Of a stretch of DNA of 64,000 nt, positions 47,716-54,666 are shown in pieces. The notes under the pieces are model-generated. The model did no database searches. It saw nothing but the letters and a program-made list of their open reading frames with translations, and was not told the origin of the DNA. Made by a program: the position numbers and the translations under genes. Within the stretch, counting starts at the first letter, position 1, and every line of letters begins with the position of its first letter. Origin of the DNA: Streptomyces sp. JH14 (GTDB lineage: Bacteria; Actinomycetota; Actinomycetes; Streptomycetales; Streptomycetaceae); assembly GCF_029428675.1 (NCBI RefSeq), contig NZ_JAJNEL010000001.1, positions 1,736,001 through 1,800,000 of the forward strand, in the 5' to 3' direction.

Positions 47716-48051
47716 CTACACGTCGCGGAGGACGTCACGCAGCGCGTCAGCTTGGAGATCGAGTGCCCGACGCATCGCGTAGCCCGTGTGCGCAGTGTGT
47801 GAGCCAATTTCCTGCTCCTCGGGAGCTGATCCACCGAGTGACAGCCTCGTGGCTACGTACTCCTCGCCTGAGTAGGTGAGTACCAGGAAGACCTCCACAG
47901 CCAGATCGTTGCGTCGGTATTGGACTCTGACCACCGCCGGGTAGGCATCGCCGGAATGCTCAACCGTCGGACCGACGCATCCAAGGTCCTCACGTAGGAA
48001 GTTCAGCCTCGCGCTTGCCTCGTCAGCGAAGGTCTTCAGACGCATGTCCAT
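47716..48051 (-). CDS. Hypothetical protein
   Basis: A 111-residue protein (MDMRLKTFADEASARLNFLR, AVVRVQYRRNDLAVEVFLVL, EEYVATRLSLGG). Two beta-rich strands and a helical C-terminus resemble small immunity-like proteins. No family recognised. ATG at 48051. Confidence 0.5.
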   Translation of the reverse strand: MDMRLKTFADEASARLNFLREDLGCVGPTVEHSGDAYPAVVRVQYRRNDLAVEVFLVLTYSGEEYVATRLSLGGSAPEEQEIGSHTAHTGYAMRRALDLQADALRDVLRDV

Positions 48052-48133
48052 GATGGTTGAGTATCGGCGCACACAAGCGTTTTCGGCAGGGGCCGAAGCG
48101 GCTTGGGGAACGAGTGGCGGCGCTCCGGTAGCC

Positions 48134-48199
48134 CTAGTTTGGAAGACCACGTACGTGGACGCCCGCTGAGCTGTGAGGTCGCTGACCTGGCGGGTAGCG
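48134..48199 (+). repeat. Diverged repeat, copy B
   Basis: Starts AGTTTGGAAGAC and includes GCTGACCTGG. It is followed by GTGGTTCCCCG and, at 48246-48265, GATCGGGCACGAATGGGGCA. Homologous to 47149-47213. Confidence 0.6.
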
Positions 48200-48280
48200 G
48201 CTACGCCGCCGTGGTTCCCCGTTGTTCCCCGCTCATCTCCAACCGATCGGGCACGAATGGGGCACGCACGGGTCGCTCGC

Positions 48281-48661
48281 CTAACCGGAGGTCGGTGCTG
48301 GCCCGGGGGAACATTCGCCGAGCGCGTGGGTAAGGCGATTGATCACCTCGGGGACGGTGAAGCTCCATCCGACCAACCGCGGGCCCGACCAGTTGATCCC
48401 GACGAGCAACTGTTCGTCGGCCAGGTCAGGAAGGTCGACATTGCGCCAGTAATCCAACGTCAGAGACTCGACTCGAAGGTTTCCACCCCAGAGCTCGGCT
48501 GCTCGTTTCGCGCGTGCGGCTGTGGACCAGAACGGAGCTGATCGCCGTCCGCTGGAGTCCATCGGGGCAGGGCTGCCGGCATCGTCGCGTACGAACCAAA
48601 CCGTCCGCTCGCGCGCGACGTCCCGGAAGAATGCAGCTGCTTGGGCACCGCTCTGGCTCAC
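48281..48661 (-). CDS. DUF2750 family protein
   Basis: A 126-residue protein: AAAFFRDVARERTVWFVRDD, GGNLRVESLTLDYWRNVDLP, LLVGINWSGPRLVGWSFTVP. It matches DUF2750, often found among polymorphic-toxin immunity proteins. The GTG at 48661 with TGGAG 5 bases upstream was chosen; the frame is open further upstream. The function is unknown. Confidence 0.7.
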   Translation of the reverse strand: MSQSGAQAAAFFRDVARERTVWFVRDDAGSPAPMDSSGRRSAPFWSTAARAKRAAELWGGNLRVESLTLDYWRNVDLPDLADEQLLVGINWSGPRLVGWSFTVPEVINRLTHALGECSPGPAPTSG

Positions 48662-48819
48662 GGCTCCAGAGAGTAGCAAGCGCACGAGAGGGCGCGTGAT
48701 CAGTACTTCTGGTATTGAACCGCCCCTCCGGCGGAGTGCAGCATCGCTCAGCAACATGCCGGTGAGCTGCGCGGTTGTGGGCGTCATTGGTCGTTGGCGG
48801 TCAGCGCCGGCTCCCCTCG

Positions 48820-48840
48820 GACGGCCCACAGACGGCCCGG
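48820..48840. repeat. Arm-site-like repeat, copy 2
   Basis: GACGGCCCACAGACGGCCCGG, the same 21 bp as at 36587-36607. It may mark another former attachment region. Confidence 0.55.
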
Positions 48841-48944
48841 AAGAAGGCCAAGCAGTACCTGTGCCACGGTCGGGCGCGGCAGTTCCTGTGGGACACCAGG
48901 CGCGCCGCTCGCATCTCAAAATCGAACACGCGTACCATTCGCGT

Positions 48945-49289
48945 GTGCCCATGTACGACTTCCCCGAGGACCTGCGCGACGCCCAGCTCGCGCTGCACCG
49001 GACCCGCGCCGCATACGAGCAGTACGCCGCCGGCCTGCCGTGGTCGGCCGAGCCGATGCCGGGCTGGGAGGGCGAGAAGCAGCCGTACACCAGCTTCCGC
49101 TCCGGCAAGGCGGACAGCCCCGGGTACACGGCGGAGCAGGCCGCGGACGTGGCCCGCTATCAGGCGGAGCTGCTCCGGCTGAGCACCCAGGTGGCCACCC
49201 ACGCGTACTGGGCGACGCTCGACCAGGGTGTGGTGGACGCCCGGATGGTGCTCAAGCGCGCCCATGAGACCGCTGGCGAGGCGGTGTAG
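48945..49289 (+). CDS. Conserved accessory helical protein
   Basis: A 114-residue helical protein, VPMYDFPEDLRDAQLALHRT, then VQRYQAELLRLS-type repeats. GTG at 48945 or ATG at 48951. It ends 2 bp before the DUF6233-like gene, indicating co-transcription. Similar pairs occur in Streptomyces integrative elements, judged from memory. The role is unknown. Confidence 0.6.
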   Translation: MPMYDFPEDLRDAQLALHRTRAAYEQYAAGLPWSAEPMPGWEGEKQPYTSFRSGKADSPGYTAEQAADVARYQAELLRLSTQVATHAYWATLDQGVVDARMVLKRAHETAGEAV

Positions 49290-49291
49290 CC

Positions 49292-49621
49292 GTGCCCGAT
49301 CCGGGGTCGATATCCCGACTGGACAAGCTCCGGGCTCTTGAGGAGTGGCTGGACTGGCAGCTGCGCCAGACCCGGAACCGGGTCCGCGAGCTCGAGGTCC
49401 AGGAGCGGCAGGAGCAGCAGCGCCGGGAGCGGGCGAGGGCCGAGCTGTCGTGGAAACTCCAGCCCCAGCAGTCCGGCGGTCCTGCGCTGCTGCACCGCGG
49501 TGGCTGCGCGGCGTACACCGCGCAGATGGGGTTCATCAACCGCGAAGAGGCGATCATCGCGATGAACGAGCCGGACATCGAGCCGTGCCCGGTCTGCACT
49601 CCGCAGACGGGCCTGGGGTAG
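49292..49621 (+). CDS. DUF6233 family protein, second copy
   Basis: A 109-residue protein: LRALEEWLDWQLRQTRNRV, coiled-coil Glu/Arg/Gln region, LLHRGGCAAYTAQMGFINRE and CPVCTPQTGLG. It is a diverged relative of the protein at 40782. GTG start 2 bp after the preceding stop. Confidence 0.65.
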   Translation: MPDPGSISRLDKLRALEEWLDWQLRQTRNRVRELEVQERQEQQRRERARAELSWKLQPQQSGGPALLHRGGCAAYTAQMGFINREEAIIAMNEPDIEPCPVCTPQTGLG

Positions 49622-49870
49622 GGCCGTACAGACCGCTCCGGATGCCTGCGTCCAACACAGGTCGCACGCTGGGTGCGGGGAGTTGCTAATCGAGGTCGCG
49701 CGGCCCGTCCATTGCTACCTGGTCGACACCCGCTTCAGGAGTTCGCCCAGCGTGCCACCCTTGCCGCGCTCACCCCCGCTTCGTCAGTCGAGCAGGACCG
49801 CCCGGAGCTGCATGTGTCCGCCCCCGTTGATGTCAGGCGTGGATGTCAGCCCTGCAGGTCGGGGTCACCG

Positions 49871-50047
49871 CTAGCGCTTCTTCCGGAGCTTCCGCATCTT
49901 CGCGTCGGCCTCCTTCTTCTTTCGCTGCGCCACCCCGTACGCAGACCACGGCCCCTGATGCTTGGCGCAGCGCGAGGTGCCCACGACGGCCTTGTTCTGG
50001 CAGCGCCTCCCGCTTTGAGTGGGAGCCCCGCACTTCGACTGAGTCAT
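49871..50047 (-). CDS. 58-residue zinc-finger-like protein (DUF5763-type)
   Basis: A short gene: MTQSKCGAPTQSGRRCQNKA, then GTSRCAKHQGPW and a Lys/Arg-rich tail (RKKEADAKMRKLRKKR). The C-x9-C-x11-C-x2-H pattern matches the small CGAPT...C...C..H zinc-binding modules found in DUF5763-like proteins. ATG at 50047, stop TAG at 49871. The basic tail suggests nucleic-acid binding. Confidence 0.6.
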   Translation of the reverse strand: MTQSKCGAPTQSGRRCQNKAVVGTSRCAKHQGPWSAYGVAQRKKKEADAKMRKLRKKR

Positions 50048-50450
50048 CTACCCCTCCCGCGTCCGGCATCGACAACGATCGGACGCTGGAATGATCCGCC
50101 CACCGGCCGCACCCGGGAAGGCGCAACCAACGAGGACGGAAGCACGGACGGCACACAGCTCCTGAAGCCGTGTCGACTTCGACGTCGGGGTATCTCTGAT
50201 CTGCACAGATACCCAGGGCTGGACCAAGGCCATTGGGCTCACGCGCTATCCACGCACGGTCGGCGCTCTCCGCTTCCTCCCGGTGGACGGGTGTAGCTAC
50301 CAAGTGGGCTACCTGTGTTGAGGCAAAACGCGCAGATCGGGCATGTTCGCATGATGGAAGAAGAAGTCCTCCTCGCACCGGCGTGCTCCGCTTCAGCGCC
50401 GAGGGGGGCACCAGCCCTCAGTGTGTAGCCGACGGCGCTAGGCTGCGGCC
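50048..50450. other. 403-bp region before the PIN/HEPN/Mrr gene
   Basis: No credible gene. It presumably contains the promoter of the gene at 50451. A small inverted pair GTAGC/GCTAC near 50294-50300 is the only structure noticed. Confidence 0.35.
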
Positions 50451-52166
50451 GTGGAGCATGATGAGACACCTCAGACTAGTGACACAGATGGTGCGGGGCA
50501 CCGAGGGATCTTCGACGGTTTTTCCGGCTTCGTCACTCCCACGGTTGAGGACTGGAAGACGGTTCTACGTAGTGGGCTCGTGGTCGTTGATACCAACGTC
50601 CTGCTAAATCTCTACCGTTACAACCAGGATGCGCGAGCGTCGCTTCTGGCTGCTCTGCAGAACCTTGGGTCCTGTTTGTGGGTTCCGCATCAGGTCATGA
50701 GTGAGTTCTGGAGCGGCCGCGAAGGTGCCATCGATGATCCGCGGAAACAGCTCGAGGATTCCGAGATCGCCCTCAAGAAGGGATTGCAGAGCTCCCTGGA
50801 GGGTCTGAGGCGGTGGGCCAACCGTGTCTCATTGGATCGATCGCAAGTCATGCAGCTTGAAACGAAACTTACGACTGCCTGCGATGAGGTCCTCGCGAAG
50901 ATGGTCGGTGTAGTTGACATCGGCGAGCAGGAGATGGCGAAAGATACATCAAAAGATAAGGTGGTCGCCTCGCTTGCGACCTTGCTCGACGGAAAGATTG
51001 GAGCTGCACTAGAGGCCAAGATCCTCGCTGAGGCTGTAGCTGAAGGTAAGCGTCGGGTGCACGAGAAGATCCCGCCCGGATATATGGATAAATCCAAGAC
51101 GACCCGAGGCGATGATTCCGAAGCCGGCGATTATCTCGTTTGGCTGCAGCTCATCTTGGAGGCCAAGAAAAGAGGTACGGATGTCCTCCTCGTAACCGGT
51201 GATATAAAGGAGGACTGGTGGCGGACGCGAAATAAGATTCCGCTTGGCCCGCGAAATGAACTTGCGGAGGAGCTTCTCCGCGAGGCGGGTGTTCGATTGT
51301 ACATGTTGCGGCCCGAAGGGCTCCTTTCCTATGCTCGGGACTTCCTTGAGGTCGAAGTCACAGAAGACTCTCTGCAGAACGTGGAGATGGTCGACGCTCA
51401 ATCTACGCGGGATTCGGTATTCCGCGACCTCGTCGACCTAATGGAGGTCGACCCATCCGGCGCCGCCTTGGGTGCATGGCGTGAGGTCGAAGGCGCCGTA
51501 GAGAGGGCCTTTCCGGACTACGTAAAAGGTGGCCCACGGTTCTCTCCATTCAGGCGAGTGCGGCACTTGGGTAATTATTCGGGTGTTTCGTCAGATGTCG
51601 TGAGGGCAATTCGAGAACTTCAGGAGATTAGAAACAACCTCGTGCACGCAAGCGGTTTTGAGTTCACTGAGGAGGGTATTCGCACCTTCCTGGAAAGGGC
51701 TAAGGGAATCGTCGACGCCTTGGCTTTGGCTGGCGCACCCGGTTTCCAGGCCGTGCGATTTGAGCAGGCCGTCCTCGAGGCGATCCGAGGGATGGGGTTC
51801 GACGCTGCAATTCCCACCGGAGGTGGCCGTGAATTCGACATCGCGGTTCGGGAAGGGGAGAACTCTGACTCTTATGTATATGTTCAAGTTAAGTATCTTT
51901 CGGACGGAGAGTTTTCCGCGAGGCGCCTGCGTGAGCAGGTTGGGTTGCTAGCCTCGGCATCCGCTGACGTCGCATCGGTAATCGTCGTGACGAATGCAGA
52001 TTTGAGCAACCGAGCTCGGGAATTTAATTCGACAATTGACTCATCATCAGGGATCGATGGGCGCCGCCTGGAGATCGTTCAGTGGAATGGTTCAGAAGAT
52101 GACCCACTGCTGATGCGGGCTCTTGGAAGGGCTATGCGTAAGGCGGGCCCTTCCGAATCAGAGTGA
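50451..52166 (+). CDS. PIN-HEPN-Mrr triple-domain nuclease, defence candidate
   Basis: A 571-residue protein with a GTG start at 50451. Residues 43-250 are a PIN-like domain of the PIN_8/DUF4935 type: VVVDTNVLLNLYR with D47, E85 in HQVMSEFW, an acidic cluster in RGDDSEAGDYLVWLQL, and LLVTGDIKEDWW. Residues about 325-430 are helical and hold RNNLVH (R394-H399), the Rx4H motif of active HEPN ribonucleases. Residues about 445-571 look like an Mrr-type restriction fold: AVLEAIRGMGFDA, D463 in EFDIAV and Q479-V-K481, followed by strands typical of that family. Three hydrolytic folds in one chain suggest an anti-phage or toxin function. No partner gene is adjacent. GC is visibly lower than its surroundings, so it was probably acquired. 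Confidence 0.75.
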   Translation: MEHDETPQTSDTDGAGHRGIFDGFSGFVTPTVEDWKTVLRSGLVVVDTNVLLNLYRYNQDARASLLAALQNLGSCLWVPHQVMSEFWSGREGAIDDPRKQLEDSEIALKKGLQSSLEGLRRWANRVSLDRSQVMQLETKLTTACDEVLAKMVGVVDIGEQEMAKDTSKDKVVASLATLLDGKIGAALEAKILAEAVAEGKRRVHEKIPPGYMDKSKTTRGDDSEAGDYLVWLQLILEAKKRGTDVLLVTGDIKEDWWRTRNKIPLGPRNELAEELLREAGVRLYMLRPEGLLSYARDFLEVEVTEDSLQNVEMVDAQSTRDSVFRDLVDLMEVDPSGAALGAWREVEGAVERAFPDYVKGGPRFSPFRRVRHLGNYSGVSSDVVRAIRELQEIRNNLVHASGFEFTEEGIRTFLERAKGIVDALALAGAPGFQAVRFEQAVLEAIRGMGFDAAIPTGGGREFDIAVREGENSDSYVYVQVKYLSDGEFSARRLREQVGLLASASADVASVIVVTNADLSNRAREFNSTIDSSSGIDGRRLEIVQWNGSEDDPLLMRALGRAMRKAGPSESE

Positions 52167-52526
52167 TGAGCGTTCTGGGAGGGCTGCAACTCATGCCCCA
52201 CGTCCACCACTTCCCCCGGCTCCCATCCACCACGACGCTGCCCGCAGACGCCCACGGGCCCCCTCCATCCCGGAGCTTGAGCGCCCCCGCCGGAGGCATG
52301 CCCCTGAGCCGCGCCTCACGCACACGCCCCGAGCGCCCCGTGGTTCACCCGCCCATCAATCCGAGGCGTCAGGCGTGCGGCCGGGCCGGAGCGGGGCGAA
52401 GACCGGAGCGGTGGCCCGGACGACGGGCCGCACGTGCCACGCCGTGCGCGGCGGGCGCCGTGATGAAGTAGAGAAAGTTCTACCGCGCTCGCTGACGCCG
52501 ATGGCGAGCCGCTGTGGGCGAGTTGT
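52167..52526. other. 360-bp region, no gene seen
   Basis: GC-rich and Pro/Arg-coding in every frame, with no recognisable protein. It probably consists of decayed accessory DNA. Confidence 0.4.
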
Positions 52527-52645
52527 TCACAACACCCCCAACTCGGTGTCAGGCCGGCATTGGATGCAGGCCCCGGATTCCATCGGCGAGAGCGGCAATG
52601 GCCTGCTCGCGGGTGATGGCGTGCTGGCGCTTCGCGGCGGCGTAG
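52527..52645 (-). pseudogene. DUF6233 3' fragment, frameshifted
   Basis: The minus strand reads AKRQHAITREQAIAALADGI in one frame and ACIQCRPDTELGVL in another, together the C-terminal third of a DUF6233 protein like the one at 40782. A frameshift near 52570 and the absence of the N-terminus make it a relic. Confidence 0.65.
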
Positions 52646-53040
52646 CACCCGCCGGATCAGCGAAGTCGCGCAGCGCCTGACTACCCGAGTATCCCGAGCT
52701 CATAGATGGCCCGCGTGACGGGCGAGCGGGAGGACGCACACACGCAGGCGACATCGATTCGCTGAGGCCGGCAGATTTACAGTTCGCGGCACGCACGGCT
52801 CTGACCGCGAACGGTCGCTGCAATCCAGCGGGCTACCCCACGCCCGCCCCGCATCAAGGGCGATGCAAAACGGCCAACTCGTCGATCAACCGGTCATCCA
52901 CGCCTTGGGGGTAGGCCTCCCTGACCAGGTCCAATCCCGGTTCCATCGCTCCCAGAGCCGCGGGAAGTCCGCTGCAGTCGCGGCCGTGATGGCACACGCG
53001 CCACTGACACGCGGTTGAACCAATCCTTGGGCGATCGGAT

Positions 53041-53562
53041 TCAGCTGTCCAACAGGCGTCGGCAGTGCACGGTGAAGGTAGCCACGGCTTCGTGGCTACG
53101 ATCTCTGTGATCAACTAGCTCGCTTAGGGAGACCGACCACTCTGAGGGAAGCGAGACTTGTCCTTCCCTTGTGGCTACGGCGAAGTTGAGACTGTTCGCC
53201 CATGTGTATAGCTCTGTAATGAGCTCACCAGCTTCGTTGGACGCTTCTTCCGGGCCTTCAAGAGCAACCAGGCTCTCGGCTTCGCCCAGCCTGTGCACTA
53301 CCTCACTGAACTGTTCAGAGAGAGCAGCAGAGGACGGGTCACGGGCTTCGAAAGCATCCTGCGCGTTGGTGCCTAGCCTGAGAGCTTCAGAAGCTTGCAT
53401 CACAAGCTGACTGTAGGCGTCTCGCCGCTGCTGGCGACGCCAGTACTCATGTTGGTTCCGTCTCTGGTCTTTCCCGGTCAGTCGAGCGGCCCCCAAGGTG
53501 CCCGCGACGCCGATCAGTCCCCCGACCGCCGCTCCCACTAAGCCTGCTATGCCCTGATCCAT
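53041..53562 (-). CDS. Hypothetical protein with N-terminal Gly/Ala helix
   Basis: A 173-residue protein. A glycine-zipper-like hydrophobic segment (GLVGAAVGGLIGVAGTLGAA) is followed by a charged helical domain (RDAYSQLVMQASEALRLGTN and beyond). ATG at 53562; a GTG 18 bp upstream is also possible. It probably sits in the membrane by one segment with the helical part in the cytoplasm. Similar proteins are common in Streptomyces. The function is unknown. Confidence 0.6.
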   Translation of the reverse strand: MDQGIAGLVGAAVGGLIGVAGTLGAARLTGKDQRRNQHEYWRRQQRRDAYSQLVMQASEALRLGTNAQDAFEARDPSSAALSEQFSEVVHRLGEAESLVALEGPEEASNEAGELITELYTWANSLNFAVATREGQVSLPSEWSVSLSELVDHRDRSHEAVATFTVHCRRLLDS

Positions 53563-53671
53563 GGCAGTAGTAAAGCTCACTGCATCTGCTCATGGAACTA
53601 GATCAGCCTGCTCTGGCCCCGAGCGCCACAAAGGCCCATTCGCGATCATGCGAATGGGTCTCTGACCTGTG

Positions 53672-53712
53672 TCGGGTGGCGGGATTTGAACCCACGACCT
53701 CTTCGTCCCGAA
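53672..53712 (-). other. Attachment site: 3' fragment of a tRNA-Pro gene
   Basis: The minus strand from 53712 to 53672 reads TTCGGGACGAAGAGG, then TCGTGGGTTCAAATCCCGCC and ACCCGA. This is the anticodon loop (anticodon CGG), the variable region, the T arm with GGTTCAAATCC and the acceptor 3' strand of a tRNA-Pro. The 5' half of the tRNA is absent. Such 3' tRNA fragments are left at one end of an integrative element. The orientation places the element to the right. Confidence 0.8.
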
Positions 53713-53894
53713 CGCGATCGCGTGCGCAAGTGTCCTTGTGTGTCTGCCATTTGGCCTGGGACGACGCGAAAGTTTCTGCCCGTAGTCGTTCACGGGAGTA
53801 CGGGGAAGGCTGCTGTCGTTGGCCCCCGGTTGGCCCCGTCGACCGTCCGCCAGTGACACCGCCGCTACACGGACTGCTGGTGGTGCACGCATTA

Positions 53895-54232
53895 CAAGTT
53901 GCCGGCCAGGGTGCCGTCAACAATCAGCACGGTGTCCTTCGCAAACCGCTTGCGGGGCTGGAGGGCGAGCATCGGCCCGAGGTGATCGATGATCCGGTCC
54001 GCCGCCGACTTGGAAACCCCGAACAGCGGGGCCAGTTGGCGCATGGTCAGGTTCGTGCGCCAGTACGCCGCGACCAGCAGTGCCCGGTCTTCCAGCGGCA
54101 AGCCCCACGGCAGGCCCCTGCGGACCGCGTCCGCCCCCTCGCGCCGCAAAACCGTCACAGCTTCCCGAACAGGCGGGGGCTCAGCCCGGTGAACAGGGCT
54201 ATCCAGGACGGCTCCGACGCCGTGATCACACC
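53895..54232 (-). pseudogene. IS5-type transposase N-terminal relic
   Basis: The minus strand reads EPSWIALFTGLSPRLFGKL and then, after a one-base frameshift near 54163, VTVLRREGADAVRRGLPWGL, LTMRQLAPLFGVSKSAADRI and RKRFAKDTVLIVDGTL. This is the N-terminal HTH part of an IS5-like transposase. It is cut off at about 53895, before the DDE residues other than the first Asp strand. Confidence 0.75.
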
Positions 54233-54296
54233 AGCCACGTGAAGATCATTCCAGGAGGGTTAGGGTGCCTTCGTCGTGTCGACGGACGGGAGACGG

Positions 54297-54569
54297 ATGA
54301 TGGAGCAGGACGAAGCCCTGAAACTCGCGGTGGCGTTCCTCGCACAAAGCCAGCGCGACGACGAGCCGCCCCTTGCGATCGACGCCGAGCGCGTCCGCGA
54401 GAGCAACGGGCTCCTGATCGTGCCCTACAACTCCCTGCAGTACCTCGCCTCGCGCGATGTGAGACAGCAGCTGTTGGACTGCTGGCCCATTCTCGTCGAT
54501 CTAGAAAGCGGAGGCGTGCGGTTCGGGACTCTGGACGAGCGGCATCTGTGGAAAAACCCGCGTACCTGA
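54297..54569 (+). CDS. Imm35/YrhB-like immunity protein
   Basis: A 90-residue protein: DEALKLAVAFLAQSQRDD, GLLIVPYNSLQYLASRDVRQ, LLDCWPILVDLESGGVRFGT. It matches the YrhB/Imm35 fold known as immunity proteins of polymorphic toxins. The ATG at 54297 follows GGGAGA; a second ATG at 54300 and a GTG at 54276 are alternatives. No cognate toxin is adjacent, so it may be an orphan immunity gene or have another role. Confidence 0.65.
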   Translation: MMEQDEALKLAVAFLAQSQRDDEPPLAIDAERVRESNGLLIVPYNSLQYLASRDVRQQLLDCWPILVDLESGGVRFGTLDERHLWKNPRT

Positions 54570-54666
54570 CGGCGCTGTGGCTGCTCGTGACGACACTTAC
54601 GGGACAGCCCTTAGCCCTCTACGACCCCTGTACGTGGACTCATCGATCCGTAGTCTCGGATCCGCG

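Noticed and set aside
52854..53114. A minus-strand frame ending LVREAYPQGVDDRLIDELAV
   Set aside because: The tail looks protein-like, but there is no start signal or family, and its upper part overlaps the gene ending at 53041. It is too weak to call.
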